Of a stretch of DNA of 64,000 nt, positions 42,730 to 54,299 are shown in pieces; the stretch's first letter is position 1; each line of letters begins with the position of its first letter. Source of the stretch: Symbiodinium natans (lineage: Eukaryota > Sar > Dinophyceae > Suessiales > Symbiodiniaceae); the NCBI GenBank assembly GCA_905221605.1, contig CAJNDS010002082.1, positions 563,501 through 627,500 on the forward strand, read 5' to 3'. The notes under the pieces were generated by a model. That model was not told where the DNA came from, searched no databases, and was given only the letters and a program-made list of their open reading frames with translations. The translations under genes were made by a program, and so were the position numbers.

Positions 42730-43587
42730 GTGCTTTCCTTCTCTTCAGAGAACATCTCAACTCCCGCATGACCCGCATGTGCCTGCCGCTGGAGCTGCCT
42801 CGGCACACGTGGCAGCGCATTTTGGCATTGGGGCTTCGGAAGGCGGAGCAGCTAACACCGCTTTCAGCCGTCTCGGAGCGTTGGTGATTCTCGTCGCCTG
42901 ACCTCCGTAGTCCCGGTGGTCTGAGGCCACCCATTGAGCTGAGGCCGGATCAAAGCAGCGACCGCTGTCCAGGTCGGATGCAAGTGGTCGTACTCGCTTG
43001 TGGGCCTATGGCACAAAACCATTGGCACCTGTTTTACATATTGCAGCGACAAGGAACAAAGCCTCTTCGAGTTCGGCGATGCGAAGAGGCCATCCGCCTC
43101 AAGGCTCACCCAGCTCCACTTCACAGCCAAATGACTCATGCAGCACGAGACTTGCGGACCTGCTGTCGGGACAAGAGCCATCTGCATGCCCTGCCACGGA
43201 CAGCTGCACAGTTCCGAATGCTTCCAACAATGAGGGTAAAGCAGCTATGCACTTGCCTGACAGTTGCTTGTGTGCCCTCTTCGTTGAGTCCACGCAAGCA
43301 ATCGACTGCCTCTGCCTGAGCAGTTTCTCAAGGGGCGACAAGCGACACGTGACAAGGGCAAGGCAAGCGACAAGTGACAAGCGCGATAAGCACGCCAGGG
43401 CTTCGATGGCATCAACCGCCTGGCGCGCGGGTGCTGCCATGAGCAGAATTGTGGAAAAAAGCAGACGCACCTGCTGTGAAAGCAAATTCTGCCGCAAGCT
43501 GCCATAATCAGCCACAAGCAGGAGCTGCCTCTGATTGCAATGCCGTCCCGGTCTCAGTGGACTCGGCTGTGGTCCTTTCTGAATCAT
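42730..43587 (-). CDS. Candidate exons, unrecognised protein
   Basis: Minus-strand frames read RRQAVDAIEALACLSRLSLV-like sequence at about 43440-43380 (actual start QAVDAIEALACLSRLS), SNSKR-type sequence at about 43090-42960 (LCSLSLQYVKQVPMVLCH) and a Cys-containing piece near 42830-42740 (MRCHVCRGSSSGRHMRVM). The evidence is only open frame and composition. No family is recognised. Confidence 0.25.
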
Positions 43588-43689
43588 TGAAGGTCATTGC
43601 GGGTCACTGCGTCGGGGCTTGGCAGGCAAACAAGCACAGGGGCGCAAGCCGGGCCCCCTGCATCCAGAAGTGCAAACAGCGCTCCAGGT

Positions 43690-44135
43690 AGGCATACAGC
43701 CTAGCAGAATCTGCGGAATACTCCAAGCATCATGGAGCCCTCGCCCCATGCTCTACGTGTATTGCTTGTTTTTAGGGGGCAAACAAGCCCAATAGTCGCT
43801 GAAGGCACTAAACCCCAGGCCAGGGGCAGTCGCTGCGGCGGTTGGGCAGATGGCCGTTGAAACCTTAAAGGAGCGATCCCACCCGACAGTGTTGGGGAAT
43901 CTGAGCCAGTCTGAGATGCAAGCAGTTCAGGGTGTACACGACGTGCCTTTGCTCGGGGGCACAACTTCTATGACCATGTCTGCCCAACAGCTTTGAATCA
44001 TGCGAAGCTTTGGGGAACAAGCTGTAGCACCTGTTTTCGAGGCGAAGGGCGTCATCAAGTAGAAGCAGTGGTAAAAGCCCTGCTTGGGGGGAAGGATGAG
44101 AGGCCGCTGGCGGATCTCAGCGAGAACCTGCCAGC
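43690..44135. other. About 450 nt without a supported gene
   Basis: Only short frames on both strands; no domain, repeat or regulatory signal that I can identify. Confidence 0.4.
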
Positions 44136-45110
44136 TAAGCAGCTTCTAAGCTTCTAAGCTTCGGAGCCACCGCACAGCACAGCAAGCGCCTCACGGACGC
44201 CGTACCCGAGCTGAGGCCTCTCAAGCCACAGATGCAAACTCCCCCGGAAGATGAAACCGCTAAGCCCGCTAAGCCCGCTAAGCCCGCTAAGCCCGCTAAG
44301 CCTACGACCCCGATCTCCCCAGCCCGCCCCAGCCCTCTGAGCTTTTGGCGCGTCGTCGAGCAGGCCGCAAACACAGCTTCGCTCCACCGTCCACACCTCT
44401 CCGCACAGGAAGACACCCTCAGACATGCCAAAGATCGGTTGCCCCCCGCACAAGGTTGCGCCTGCATGAGCACATCGCACAGATCCCCGCAAGAGGCCGT
44501 TCTCAAGCCTCGGCCGAGCTCTTGCAAAAGGGGAGGGGGTGGGTGGGGGGGTGTGGGTAGCGGCTCTACAGGCCCTCAGCACGAAATTCCAAAGCCGAAA
44601 AACAAAAAAATGAAAAACAAAAAGTAAATAAGCAAACAGAGTACACGAAGCCTTTAGCACAGCAAGCTTCAGGAGCGAACCTTCCAAGCTTTGACCAACC
44701 AACTCCTCGAGGGAACTGCAGGCCAGGGAGGCGCGCTCTGCACCAATGAGCTGCCATCTCAAGCTTTCCACCCGCTGTCCTCCATGTTGCCGTTCGCGTG
44801 CCGCAACGCCTGGCTGCTCGAGCCATGGCCCAAACCCGCTCAAGGGATGTTTCTGCCGTTTCTGTTGGTCCTCGAGGCAGCCCTCCAGCAACCAGGGCTC
44901 GGGAGCCCAGCCCAGTTCCTGAGAGATTTTGCTCTCGCGTGCTCTCGCGTGTGCTCTCAGGTGCTTTTTTGGGGGTCTCTTCTACATCATACTCAGAGTC
45001 CATACTCCCCACTACTCCCCCCACAACTCCCCCCACTTCGCTGTCCCGGTGGAACCAGAGCTCGCCCAGACCTTCGAAGAGCCACTCCTCGGAGCTCTCT
45101 CTCGTAACTC
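44135..45110 (-). CDS. Unrecognised protein, at least two exons
   Basis: Exon about 45095-44925 reads EEWLFEGLGELWFHRDSEVG, then SMDSEYDVEETPKKAPESTR (acidic, then Ser/Thr/Glu-rich). A piece in another frame at about 44890-44650 reads LEGCLEDQQKRQKHPLSGFG, then SLEELVGQSLEGSLLKLAVL. The change of frame implies an intron near 44900. Product not recognised. The downstream part runs into the 9-bp repeat at 44259-44303. Confidence 0.42.
44259..44303. repeat. 9-bp tandem repeat (gctaagccc) x5
   Basis: Five copies in a row, reading AKP on the plus strand and GLS on the minus strand. Probably intronic or untranslated sequence on the minus-strand gene. Confidence 0.88.
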
Positions 45111-45599
45111 TAGTATGAGAGTATGAGAGTGAGAGAAAGCTGAAGCAAAAAAGGACGACCACAGCTGGGAAGGAGCTGAGAACAAAAGAACACTACAAGG
45201 CTTCCAGGAGGGAGAGGAGCTGAGGAGAGCAACAAAATAAAACCAAAAAAAATGAAAGTGTGACACACAGAGAACCCGCTTAAAACTAAGCGCGGCGCGC
45301 TGCGGTCGAGGCCGTCGGCCTTGGCCAACCTCACAAACAAACGTATCTCGCATTCTGAGCTCAGAACGCCCGTGTTTTCTGAGGCTCTCTAAGAGCAGAA
45401 GAAACGGCCTCAAAAGTCTGCGAGTCTGGCGACTTTTGGTGGCAAGGGGCCGAGAGCTCAGAGTCTTCGTCAGCTGCTCCGCCATGGACCGCAGGCGCTC
45501 CTTTTTGCGCTGCGCGCGTGTACTGTGTACGCGTCCTTGAAACATGCAAACAAAGAAGCATGAACTGCGCAAGATGCTAGCATTGCTAGCTTAGCGTAT

Positions 45600-45930
45600 G
45601 CAAAGATGGTGCCATGTGATGTACCTCGCATGCCGCCGAGCAACTCGACGAGGTCCTGCGGGCTCCAGCTGGCCGGTGTCCCAAAAGATTCCCACCGCCT
45701 GGACTCAGACTTCTTCATGCCCCCAAACGGAGCGCAAATAGCAAAGCCTGCACTCTTCATAGCCAGTATAAAGCCATTGCTGAAAAAGACGAATACTACA
45801 AAGTCACAAAGGCGGAGAGGCGGCACGGAGCTCTGAGCTAGCCTGCTCGCCCAGGGCCCAGAGTCGCTCCTCGTCTCCGAGGTAGCGGAACATGGCCTCA
45901 AAAAGGCAGCAGCCTGGTCTAAGGTGTGCA
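45600..45930 (-). CDS. Candidate exons, unrecognised protein
   Basis: Exon about 45915-45835 reads EAMFRYLGDEERLWALGEQA, then SSELRA, after a cag acceptor. A second piece, about 45790-45625, reads SNGFILAMKSAGFAICAPFG, then SWSPQDLVELLGGMRGT. Both are convincing in composition and consistent in order. No family is recognised. Confidence 0.42.
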
Positions 45931-46003
45931 GAAAACAAACATATAAACCACACATGCACACGTACCACATATAAGCGTGCACATACATGTACAAAGAGCA
46001 GAA

Positions 46004-46200
46004 GTATAACATATAAATATATATATATATATATACATACATACCTACATATGTATATACCAGCACGTTGTATCACTACACAAACTTCTTACTGTCTCTG
46101 TATGTGTATATTATACATATATATATATATATATACATATTTGTATTTTTATTTATTTATTATTTATTTTTTATTCATATTATATATATATATATATAGG
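46004..46200. repeat. (AT)n-rich microsatellite region
   Basis: Three runs of alternating AT (near 46018-46035, 46118-46135 and 46180-46198) within a TA-rich, T-rich stretch. It gives IYIYIY peptides in open frames and is unlikely to be coding. Confidence 0.9.
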
Positions 46201-46282
46201 CAGGTACACAGGAAAACCGACAGACAGCTGTGTTCTCCTACGTTGGCATCTTCACGATCACTCACTAGTTGCGTGAGCCTGT

Positions 46283-46475
46283 GCGATGTGTAGCGTGGGC
46301 GGCGTGGGGCATGTGGGGCATGTGGGGGGTGTGGTGGGTGCGGTGGGTGTGGAGGGTGTGGTGGGTGTGGTTGGTGTGGTGGGTGTGGTGGGTGTGACGG
46401 GGTGTGGGTATGTGGGTGTGCGCTCGTGCGCACATGTGCGTGTGTGCGTGTGTGCGTGTGTGCGCTTGCGTGCAG
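46283..46475. repeat. GT-rich (ggtgtggtg)n and (cgtgtgtg)n tract
   Basis: About 120 nt of ggtgtggtggg-type repeats followed by cgtgtgtg repeats on the plus strand. The minus strand encodes HTHHPPH-like peptides that are artefacts of the repeat. Confidence 0.9.
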
Positions 46476-46612
46476 GTGCGTCTCTCTCTCAATCTCTCCC
46501 TCTCCCGCTGCTGCACCTCGTAGCCTTTGTCGCATGCCGCGGCCGCCTTCCAGTTGGCCCCCACACAAAACACCGAAGCAGAGTGTGAATCTGTTGCATA
46601 ACAGAAGCCCTT

Positions 46613-47457
46613 TCACTGCACGACCTCATCGACAAGATCGCTGAGGCAGAGGGCATCCTGCGCAGGGACCGTACTGATGATGGCGCATGCGGTGTTCGCA
46701 CAGCTTCGCACTGGTTTGTACTTTGGGCCAAGCACTCCAGGCGCTGCAATCGCTGGTTTGTTTGCCACCATGAAGTGTCGCGCAATTGAGTGGGCCTTAG
46801 CCTGGCTCGGCCCGGCCAAGTTTAGCCCTTTCGGGGCACCATGGCTGGATTCAATTGCCCTGCTGCAACAAACCTCAGAACATGAGTCGCACACCACATG
46901 CATTCGCCATTCTCCGCTCCTCCTCCTCCTCCTCCTGCAAGTCTTCTTGGTCGTGAGCCTCACAGACCACAGAAAAATGCAAACGCAAACGATATAATGC
47001 AACGCAGCGCCATTGAGCACCTCCAAATCCTCAGCTGCGTCAAGGAATGCCTCCACTGTCTTCCTCAAGTCCAGCACCTTAGGCCGACTCACGCGCCTGC
47101 AGGCGATCACTGAATCACTGAGTCACTGTGCCTCGGCTGCCCTTGGGTTCCAACGTATCGACTATCCGGAGTTTTTTGCAGCTGCTTCTTGCAGAGCTCC
47201 ATGGCAGCTCGGAAGTCCTTCCTCGAGATTTGCTCCCCGAACTCCTCAGTCCACAAAACGCTCGCAAATGAAAACTTTTGGGGACATTCACGGGAGGGCT
47301 CTCTCTCCTCGAGAAACTCCTCCATGGCCGCGGCAGTGCCCGGCAAGGACTCCTGTTGAACTGAGTTGAAGTGAGTTGAAGTGAGTTGGAGCCTTGGGGC
47401 TTTGCAGGCCCTGGTCTGGGCTAAGCTCATTTGAAGCATGGACAGCAAGAATGGCAA
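46613..47457 (-). CDS. Helical protein, TPR-like, possibly NatB-subunit-like
   Basis: Exon about 47330-47180 reads [20 protein letters not shown], then [20 protein letters not shown] and KTPDS. The last part has the small-large helix-turn pattern of a TPR (F-x-A-A-M-x-L-C-K-K-x-L-x-x-x-P-D-S) as at the start of NAA15/NAA25-type auxiliary subunits, but one repeat is not enough to assign it. Further pieces: about 47080-46995 ([20 protein letters not shown]) and about 46785-46617 ([20 protein letters not shown], then a stop). Splice joins not resolved. Confidence 0.4.
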
Positions 47458-47469
47458 CTATGGCCCAGC

Positions 47470-48190
47470 ATTGGCCTTTTCCTTCCACCGGCTGCGTGCA
47501 GCACAGGGCAGCCCATGGCCCCTCCCTGATGTCGGTGTGGTGCTTAGGTGGACGTGGGGCACTTGCGGGTGTCTGCATGGCTCGGAGCGACTTCTATCAG
47601 ATCAGGGGTTCTGTTAGGCAAAGCGGCAAAGCACTTCGGGTAAGCTGCCAAGAGGACACGCCATGACTGATTATCTTGATGTCTCGCGCGTCCAAGCAAA
47701 GCTGCTCCAGCAAACGCCGTGGACACCAGCGCGCCCTTGCAAACGTCGCACAGCCACTGTCAAGTGAGACGATTGTAGGCTTGTAGCCCAAACCCTTTAA
47801 CCTAACCCCACTCTCCCCAGAAAAGTCTCAAAAGAATCACCCCTTCCAAAATCTTCACCCGGCCCTTGAATCCTCAACTGTACAAGATCTGGGGAACCGC
47901 CCCGTGCTCTGGCAGCTTCGGGGCCCTTTTTGGGTACTTTTGCCTAGAGCTGGAAAGCCTTGCATGAATGCGTGAACTGGTGTCTAGAAGGCCAGCACAT
48001 CATGAAGCTGACTGACCCTCTCCTCATCTTTCAGCCCTCCTTCCCTTCCCACTTGGTGAACTCTGCAGCGATACGACACTTTTCGAGGCGAGCCGCGGGT
48101 CTCGTTACTTCGTTATCTGGCAGCAAAGCCGCGTCGGGTGGGTCTGGTGCCCTTCCTTGTGACCTTCCGCAGTGACCTCCCGGGGGACCC
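47470..48190. other. About 700 nt without a supported gene
   Basis: Short frames on both strands only. No domain or regulatory motif recognised. Confidence 0.35.
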
Positions 48191-48429
48191 TCACGGGAAC
48201 TGGAAACCGCCGGGCGCTACCTCGATGGAGCAGAGGAAGCGAAAGACCTCACTGGGATTCCCTTGCATGCACCGTCTTCTGCAACAGAGATCGGCGTTGG
48301 AGCATGCAAACATATGCAAACCCAGGAGCCTCTGCAATAACTGCATCATGTCCAACGTACTGGCCGGGGGCCGCCTTGGCAAGAAGTTGGAACAAGTAGA
48401 GTAAGTAGAGAAGGCCAAAGCCATGTTCG

Positions 48430-48680
48430 GTGACGGATACTTCTCTCCCTGAGCTGCTCGACGAAGCTCTCCAGACTTTTGCTTCTGAATCTCTGGGTCC
48501 CGCACGTCGGGGTGCCACATGCCCTTGAGGCGCCGCAGGGCCTCGTTCGTTGGTGCGTGACTCACCGTTACTCCGCTTCCTGTCAACTCTCAATTGCTCG
48601 AGGGGTGATGCTTTTTGGCTCCGAGACGAAGACGCCACTCCGCACAGACTTCGGCAACTGGGCGACCTGAACCCCAGCAA
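48430..48680 (-). CDS. Possible J-domain (DnaJ-like) exon
   Basis: A minus-strand frame at about 48535-48440 reads EALRRLKGMWHPDVRDPEIQ, then KQKSGELRRA. The R-R-L-x-x-x-W-H-P-D-V arrangement is that of helix II, the HPD motif and the start of helix III in J-domains, which stimulate Hsp70 ATPase activity. Helix I and the usual N-E-A-Y after helix III are not visible, so the match rests on the HPD context. A further exon-like piece at about 48650-48590 reads SVRSGVFVSEPKSITPRAI. Confidence 0.42.
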
Positions 48681-48735
48681 AGGGCGAAGCTCGGAAGCTC
48701 GGAAGCTCGGAAGCTCCCAAACACAGCTTGGATAT

Positions 48736-49080
48736 TCAAGGGGTGGGGGGGTTCAAAGCCACGTCTAGCTTTTGCGTAAGTGACCAGGCCTGGCTCACAA
48801 GGAAGAACCGCAAACGTGCGATCTCCTGCTGTGCCGTTTTGGCCGCCGCACCCGTCGTCGCGCTGGGCCTCATCCGAAAGAGATCTCCCACGCCATCCTC
48901 CAGAATCTGCACCTTTTCCGAGACGCTTTGTGGCAGGCAATTCGCAGTTGGCTGTTGGCGGCTTACCGTCCTTGTTTGTTTCTTACTTGGTCTTAATGTG
49001 CTTCTTTTCTTCTCCTGCTGCCTCAGGCTGATCTGTCTGGCGCACACGCAGCCGGATGCGTCCACCCTGGACCTGAGCAA
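48736..49080 (-). CDS. Candidate exon, unrecognised protein
   Basis: Minus-strand frame at about 48930-48780 reads SVSEKVQILEDGVGDLFRMR, then GAAAKTAQQEIARLRFFLV. It has strong helical character, unlike its overlapping frames. It may join to the J-domain-like exon downstream. No family is recognised. Confidence 0.38.
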   Translation of the reverse strand: MLRSRVDASGCVCARQISLRQQEKKRSTLRPSKKQTRTVSRQQPTANCLPQSVSEKVQILEDGVGDLFRMRPSATTGAAAKTAQQEIARLRFFLVSQAWSLTQKLDVALNPPTP

Positions 49081-49119
49081 AGCAACATATCCAACAGCAT
49101 CAAGGCCCCCTAACCCCCC

Positions 49120-49700
49120 TCAAGCCCCCTCATGATGCCCAGGCACTAAGAATTCCTCGTGCGAGGCCAGCCATCTTCTGGGCACCGAGAAGAGCTTCAT
49201 CACCTGTGTTAGGGGAACGCTCCCCCTGCTGGTCAGGAACCTCGGATACGGCACACCCGTACGCGAGACATCCTCCATCGAGCTCACGCTGATACTGCTC
49301 ACGCTACTCGGACTGCACTCAGCGAGGCACTCCCTGATGTTTCTTTCCTGCTTCTGATGTCCCTGCACTTGCAAGAGATAACTGCGCACTCTCCATCAAC
49401 AAGCAATGGCACGGGAATTTGCGCCTTCTTGGACGTGACGAAATCATCAGAAGTGATTTCGAAATGCTTCTGCCTGCACAGCTGCAGAATTAATTAGGCC
49501 AGCAGCCCGCAAAGACAATGGTGTGAGATGACACCCAAAGCTTGCGGAAACCACTCCCCGAATCAAGGCAAGACACAGAAGGCTTCGGCTGAGGCCACCA
49601 ATCGCGCTCTTTAAGGCACGGAGGTTCGCCGAACCTCCGATGCGGCTGAGATACTCCTCCACCGCTTCGACCTGCTCTGAAAGCGGAGGAGCAAAGCCCC
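49120..49700 (-). CDS. Candidate exons, unrecognised protein
   Basis: About 49680-49540 reads VEEYLSRIGGSANLRALKSA, then IGGLSRSLLCLALI; about 49340-49130 reads RECLAECSPSSVSSISVSSM, then LTQVMKLFSVPRRWLASHEE, with a stop at 49120. Order and strand fit one gene. Not recognised. Confidence 0.38.
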
Positions 49701-49929
49701 TACACTACACTCTTTTGACGAACCGGCCCCCGCGGGCCTTGCGGGCGTCAGACGCTGTGGTCGCCTTGGGGGGCGCCTGTCGGGGCGCCTGGGAGGTGCG
49801 GGCGGCGCAGGCTGGGAGGCCGCTGCGGCCCTCGCGCAGAGGCGCACCTCTTCGACTCTTGGACTGTCCAGACTGTCCACCCTTCGCCCTTTCCCGGCTT
49901 CCTCCCACAGGGTTTCCCGCCCGCAGCTT

Positions 49930-50242
49930 TGCTGTGCGGTCGGTGTGACTTTTATGTATTTATCTTTTCCGTTTATTTGCTTTTCTTGTCTTTCTTTCGT
50001 TCTTTCTGTAGTATTTATTTCATTGTTTGTTTTATGTTTTTATTTTCTTATTTGATTTGTTTCTTTTGTTTTGTGTTGTTTCCTTATCCTTTTTTCTTTT
50101 CTTTTCTTGTCTTTTCATCTTTCTTTCTTCCTTTCGTTCGCTGTTTCTGTCTGCCTTTCTTTCTTTCGTTCTTTCTTTCTTTTTTGGGGCCTGGTCGTGT
50201 GCAGGGCGCTCCCTGTGACTGCATGTATGTTATGTCTGTCTT

Positions 50243-50298
<56 letters not shown>

Positions 50299-50330
50299 GC
50301 GCTCACTCACTCGCTCACTCACTCACTCTC
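49930..50330. repeat. Pyrimidine tract with (TC)n microsatellite
   Basis: About 300 nt almost purely T and C on the plus strand (tttctttctttc-type), ending in a TC dinucleotide run at about 50241-50295. The open frames here are composition artefacts. It lies downstream of the CCCH gene stop on the minus strand, where it reads as a purine tract. Confidence 0.88.
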
Positions 50331-50921
50331 AGCTACTAAGACGAGCAACGATGCAGCGGCCCAGAGAACACCGAGCCGGATGCAACGAAGGCCAGCGCGG
50401 CAGCTCGCCATGTCGGCAGCGGAGTGGCCATGCACAAGGTCAAATGCCGCCAAGTCTTTCAAAGGATGAGAGATGCTCTGAATTTGTCTGAGTCTATGTG
50501 GGTTCCCACAAGAAGATGCTCCCCTCTTCCTGGCTCCGTGAATACGATCGAGCGAAACAATGGTGCAAAACAAACTCAGTGTCACTGAGCGCAGGTGATT
50601 GCGCAACGGACGCCTCCTTCAAGACTCTGTGCGCAGCAGAAGCGTTTTGAGCGGACAGCGAAGAGGGCGCCTTCGGCGGAGGGGTTTCGCCTGATAAGCA
50701 CACCGTCGGCGTGGGATTTCGCTTCAGGTGTGGCATTGCTTTGAATGCAAGGCCTAGGCTGTCCCCAGGGCTCTGCAGGGGTGAGCAACAACCCACAAGG
50801 GACATCCTAGGCACAAGAGTGCTAGAGAGAGAGAGAGGTTAGCTCTCTCTCCGCAAGAAAAAAACAAACAATTCGGTGCCTCAAGAACTTCCCTTCTTTG
50901 GGGGACACCGTTTTCCTAAGC

Positions 50922-53030
50922 CTAACTAGCCATGGACAGGTTGCTTCGCAAGCTATCCACTGCTGCTTTTACCCGCTCAGCATGGCTGCTGTCCTCGGTT
51001 TTGCGTAGTGCAAGGCCCATCAGGCCCGAGAACGGCATTTTGGCCATGAATCTATCGAGCTTACCCTGCTGCTTCTGGGTAAGGCTTTGGAGACTGTCCA
51101 GCTCGTGAAGTCGTGTCTTCAGAATCACCAGCACCTCCTCGGCAGCGTCCAGGAAGCCCTTGTCAGCTGCACGGGCCCAGGCATGCTTCATCGCAGGCGC
51201 TAAGAGATCGACCTCGCTCGCCTGCTGCAAGATGGCTCGAACTTCTTTGTTCGCGGTCACGAGCGGGGTCTCAACATGTGAGAGGTGGCAATACTCGCAG
51301 GAGGAGCCTGCGGCACACCATCCCTTCGCGAAGTTCACGCAGGGCCTGTGGCAAACCTCGCATCAGCGGCTTTTTCAATGGAAAGCAATGGCAGGCTCAC
51401 GTTTTAAGTGATCGAAAACGAGCCAACTCGAACTAGGACCCCCCCCCCTGGCCCCCTGCCCCCCTGCCCCCTCTGCCCCCCTGCCCCCCGGGTGTGACCC
51501 GTAGAAGGTCACCTCCAGTCGCTTCGCCCCAAAACAAGGTTGTAAACAAAAGCACTCGCAAGCTCAATAATTTGGAGTAAAAAGACAAAGCAATGCACTA
51601 ACATCAATACGGAAACTTGAACTAAATCTCCCGGTTTGAGATATGGCTTGCTCGTGGCGGGCAGAAGTCCTTGCTTGTCTGCAGGCACAAATGCACACAG
51701 GAGCTGCAAAAAAATGTTCGACTCGCTGCGAACCATGTTCAGCGTACAAGTCACAAGCAGGATGCTTTGCAGGTACGGGGGTGGCCAACTTTCCCTTGTA
51801 ATGTTACTTGCAGATGCGTCGGGTACATTTCCGCTGACACGCTCTCCCCCCTGCCGAGAACACGGCGGAAAGCATAGAGCAAAACGAGTACAATCGTGCG
51901 CGTTGCTTGGAAAAACCCGGTGGGCCAACGATATATGTCTATCAACCTGAGCACACCTCGCATCAACAAATAGACACTTGAGGGCCGGAGGCAGGGAGGA
52001 CGAAAGCTCGGGGGCCGGAAGCAAGAGCAAAGTTGCAAGAGAAAGTGCGGGCAGGGCCCAGTTGGAGGCATGCTTGAGGGGCCAGCGTCTTCTTTTCAGC
52101 CGTCGCAGTGTTGGGTAGATACTAGCTTCTTGCAATCAACTAGCTTGTTGCAATCAACACATCACTAGTGGGCGGCGACGCATGTTGTGCTGGGACCCTG
52201 ACTCACGCGCTGCGGTCAACACGCGACGGAGTCAGGTCTTGACGTAAAAACGCCTCCCCTTAAGGTATTGATATATCAATTTACCCCCCCCCCCCCACCC
52301 CCCCCCCTCCAAAACCAGGGAATTCGTGTGATGTATCAATTTACCCCCACCCCCCCCCTCCCCCCTTCCAAAACCAAGGAATTCGTGTGATATATCAATT
52401 TACCCCCCCCCCCCCCACCCCCCCCTAATAAGATAGTATCAATAATACGCTGTTCTCTGGCCGTGGTCGGCCCCCTGCTGCTAAAGCAGATAAAACTCCA
52501 GCTTCGCTACGCGAGCTTTCGTGATAAGGAAGATGTTTTTTGACCCAGTGAACATGCACTGACCAGTGCAACCCAAGAGCATAACCCCCTAAATTGAAGT
52601 GCAGCCATGGGAACCTCCGGGTGGCCAAGGCTTCCCTGAGAGATCTCCACTTCAGGCTCCGATGCATTGGAGTTCTTGCTGGAGATGCGCAGGCTATCCG
52701 TGTTGTCTCGGGTGTCGGCTTCGGTGGAGGCCTCTGCACCCGTCTCCTTCTCATCGGCATGATTGAAGTCACCCTGCTGCCTTTTTCGGAGCCAGAAATG
52801 AAGTTGGTCTGCGCGGCTTGCCAAGGCGCTAGCATAGGTCTGCTCAGTGCTTCGATCATCTGGGGGCTCGCTCTGCGATCGCCTCGAGCACGTGGATCTG
52901 TCCTTCTCATCTTCGACATCGAGGAAGGTTCTGTGACAAGTGAGCTTGAACATCTCGCCAAGCATGGCTGACGTGGGGTTTCTTGTCAGCGCTTTTAGAG
53001 CATGAAACTGAGCGGCAGTCACGAAGTCAC
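50922..53030 (-). CDS. CCCH zinc-finger protein
   Basis: The last exon, 50922-51345, begins after gccacag and encodes PCVNFAKGWCAAGSSCEYCH, a C-x7-C-x5-C-x3-H zinc finger of the RNA-binding CCCH class, then LSHVETPLVTANKEVRAILQ and an alpha-helical tail to a stop at 50922. An upstream exon, about 53003-52620, reads FHALKALTRNPTSAMLGEMF, a long Ser/Glu/Asp-rich disordered region, then EPEVEISQGSLGHPE. In other dinoflagellate proteins of this kind a GS-x-G-H-P phrase precedes the finger, so I join the two exons, though a small exon between them may be missing. Such proteins are numerous in dinoflagellates and are thought to bind RNA. Confidence 0.72.
52269..52425. repeat. ~60-bp tandem repeat, 3 copies, with poly-C
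   Basis: Three copies of gatatatcaatttaccccc followed by a C-run and tccaaaaccagggaattcgtgt, starting near 52270, 52330 and 52389. It lies in the intron region between the two CCCH exons. Confidence 0.9.
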
Positions 53031-53219
53031 GATTCGGTTGGCCGAAGTATCACACGAGAGACAGACTCTGAAGCTTCAAAGCAGCAACTGAAACGGCCCC
53101 AAGTCCCGTGCCAGAAGCTCTCTTGAAGAATTTGCTTTTTCCATCTTTTTCCTCCGAGCCTCGTGGTGGGCAGGGGGCCCTGCATCGCGGGCCCTCTCTC
53201 ACCAAAACTCGTCATCGCG

Positions 53220-54220
53220 AGCCTGGGGCGTGACGGCGTGACGCCAAGAGAGCAAGGGAGGGGGGTGGGGGGGAGGAAGAAGCACAGCGAGAGAGAGAGA
53301 GAGAGAGAGAGAGCTAGAGAGAAAAGTTAGAAAGGCTGAGAGAGAGAGCTTCTGAGTCTTGTTGAGTTTCGTTGCTTTGCCAAGGCGGCCTTGGGCCTCC
53401 CGGAGATCTCGGAGGCACCTCTCAGTCAGAGCTTCAATCTACTCTCATATCCCTCTGCTCTCGTAAACCGCAGTGCATCTGACCGTGACCGGCAAGACAG
53501 ATAACAAAATCCAGCATCATTCAAAAAGACAAGTGGGTGGTGTTTCCTTGGGTTGAGCAAAGAGTCGCGCCGTCAAAACACCACATTTCGTTTCTTTGCT
53601 CCACACGCGCTGCCTGTGATCAGACTGGACCGGGAGCCCCCCAAACCCAAGACTGGCATCCGGGCATTATCGGAGAATGGGCGTCAAGCTATCGGCATGC
53701 TGTGGCTTGCTGTTTCAAAATCTACTCGACACTGAGGGTGGTCAAGAAAACGATGGCAAGAAACGCGATGCTGGCTTCTCTCGTTCCCGCTCACCTTCTG
53801 TCCGCCTGCATGGAAGTAACCCGGCCTCCGCTTGGTGCTTTGCCTGCTTTGCCACGCGGCAGGGAGTCCTCCCAAACTCCGAATTCCGACGTTCGCAGAA
53901 CCAGCAGGGGTAACAGTCAGCAACTGTGACCGCACCTTCGCACTCGTCGCGAGTCCTGGTGAGGTATGAATGGTATGAAAGCCCGCTATTGAAGCCATCC
54001 CCACCGAAGGGCACCTGGAGCCAGTGGCGCCGAACTCTTCGAGGGAGGCGCGGGCCTCAAGCGGACGGGAGAAAGGGACCCCCGGAAGAGGCTTCTGTGC
54101 GAAGGCGAGCTCCGAGCATGGGATTTCGCTTCCGGAAGTCAACAAGCGCCTACAGATAAGGAAGTAAAAAAGAAAGCTTTCAGGAAGGCTGACATAAGTG
54201 ACCGTGGCAGGCTATGCTGA
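53220..54220. other. About 1 kb with no supported gene
   Basis: Contains a (GA)n run at about 53287-53315. Overlapping frames on both strands between 53537 and 54160 show no recognised domain. Confidence 0.35.
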
Positions 54221-54299
54221 TCAGTGAGGGACCTCCTTGATCTGCTTGTCCACCAGGTCCAGGTCACTAAGCATGGATCCTCTTCAAAGGCTCCACAAC

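Noticed and set aside
46018-46616. YIYIYIY and HTHTHPH peptides
   Set aside because: They derive from AT and GT microsatellites and have no coding support.
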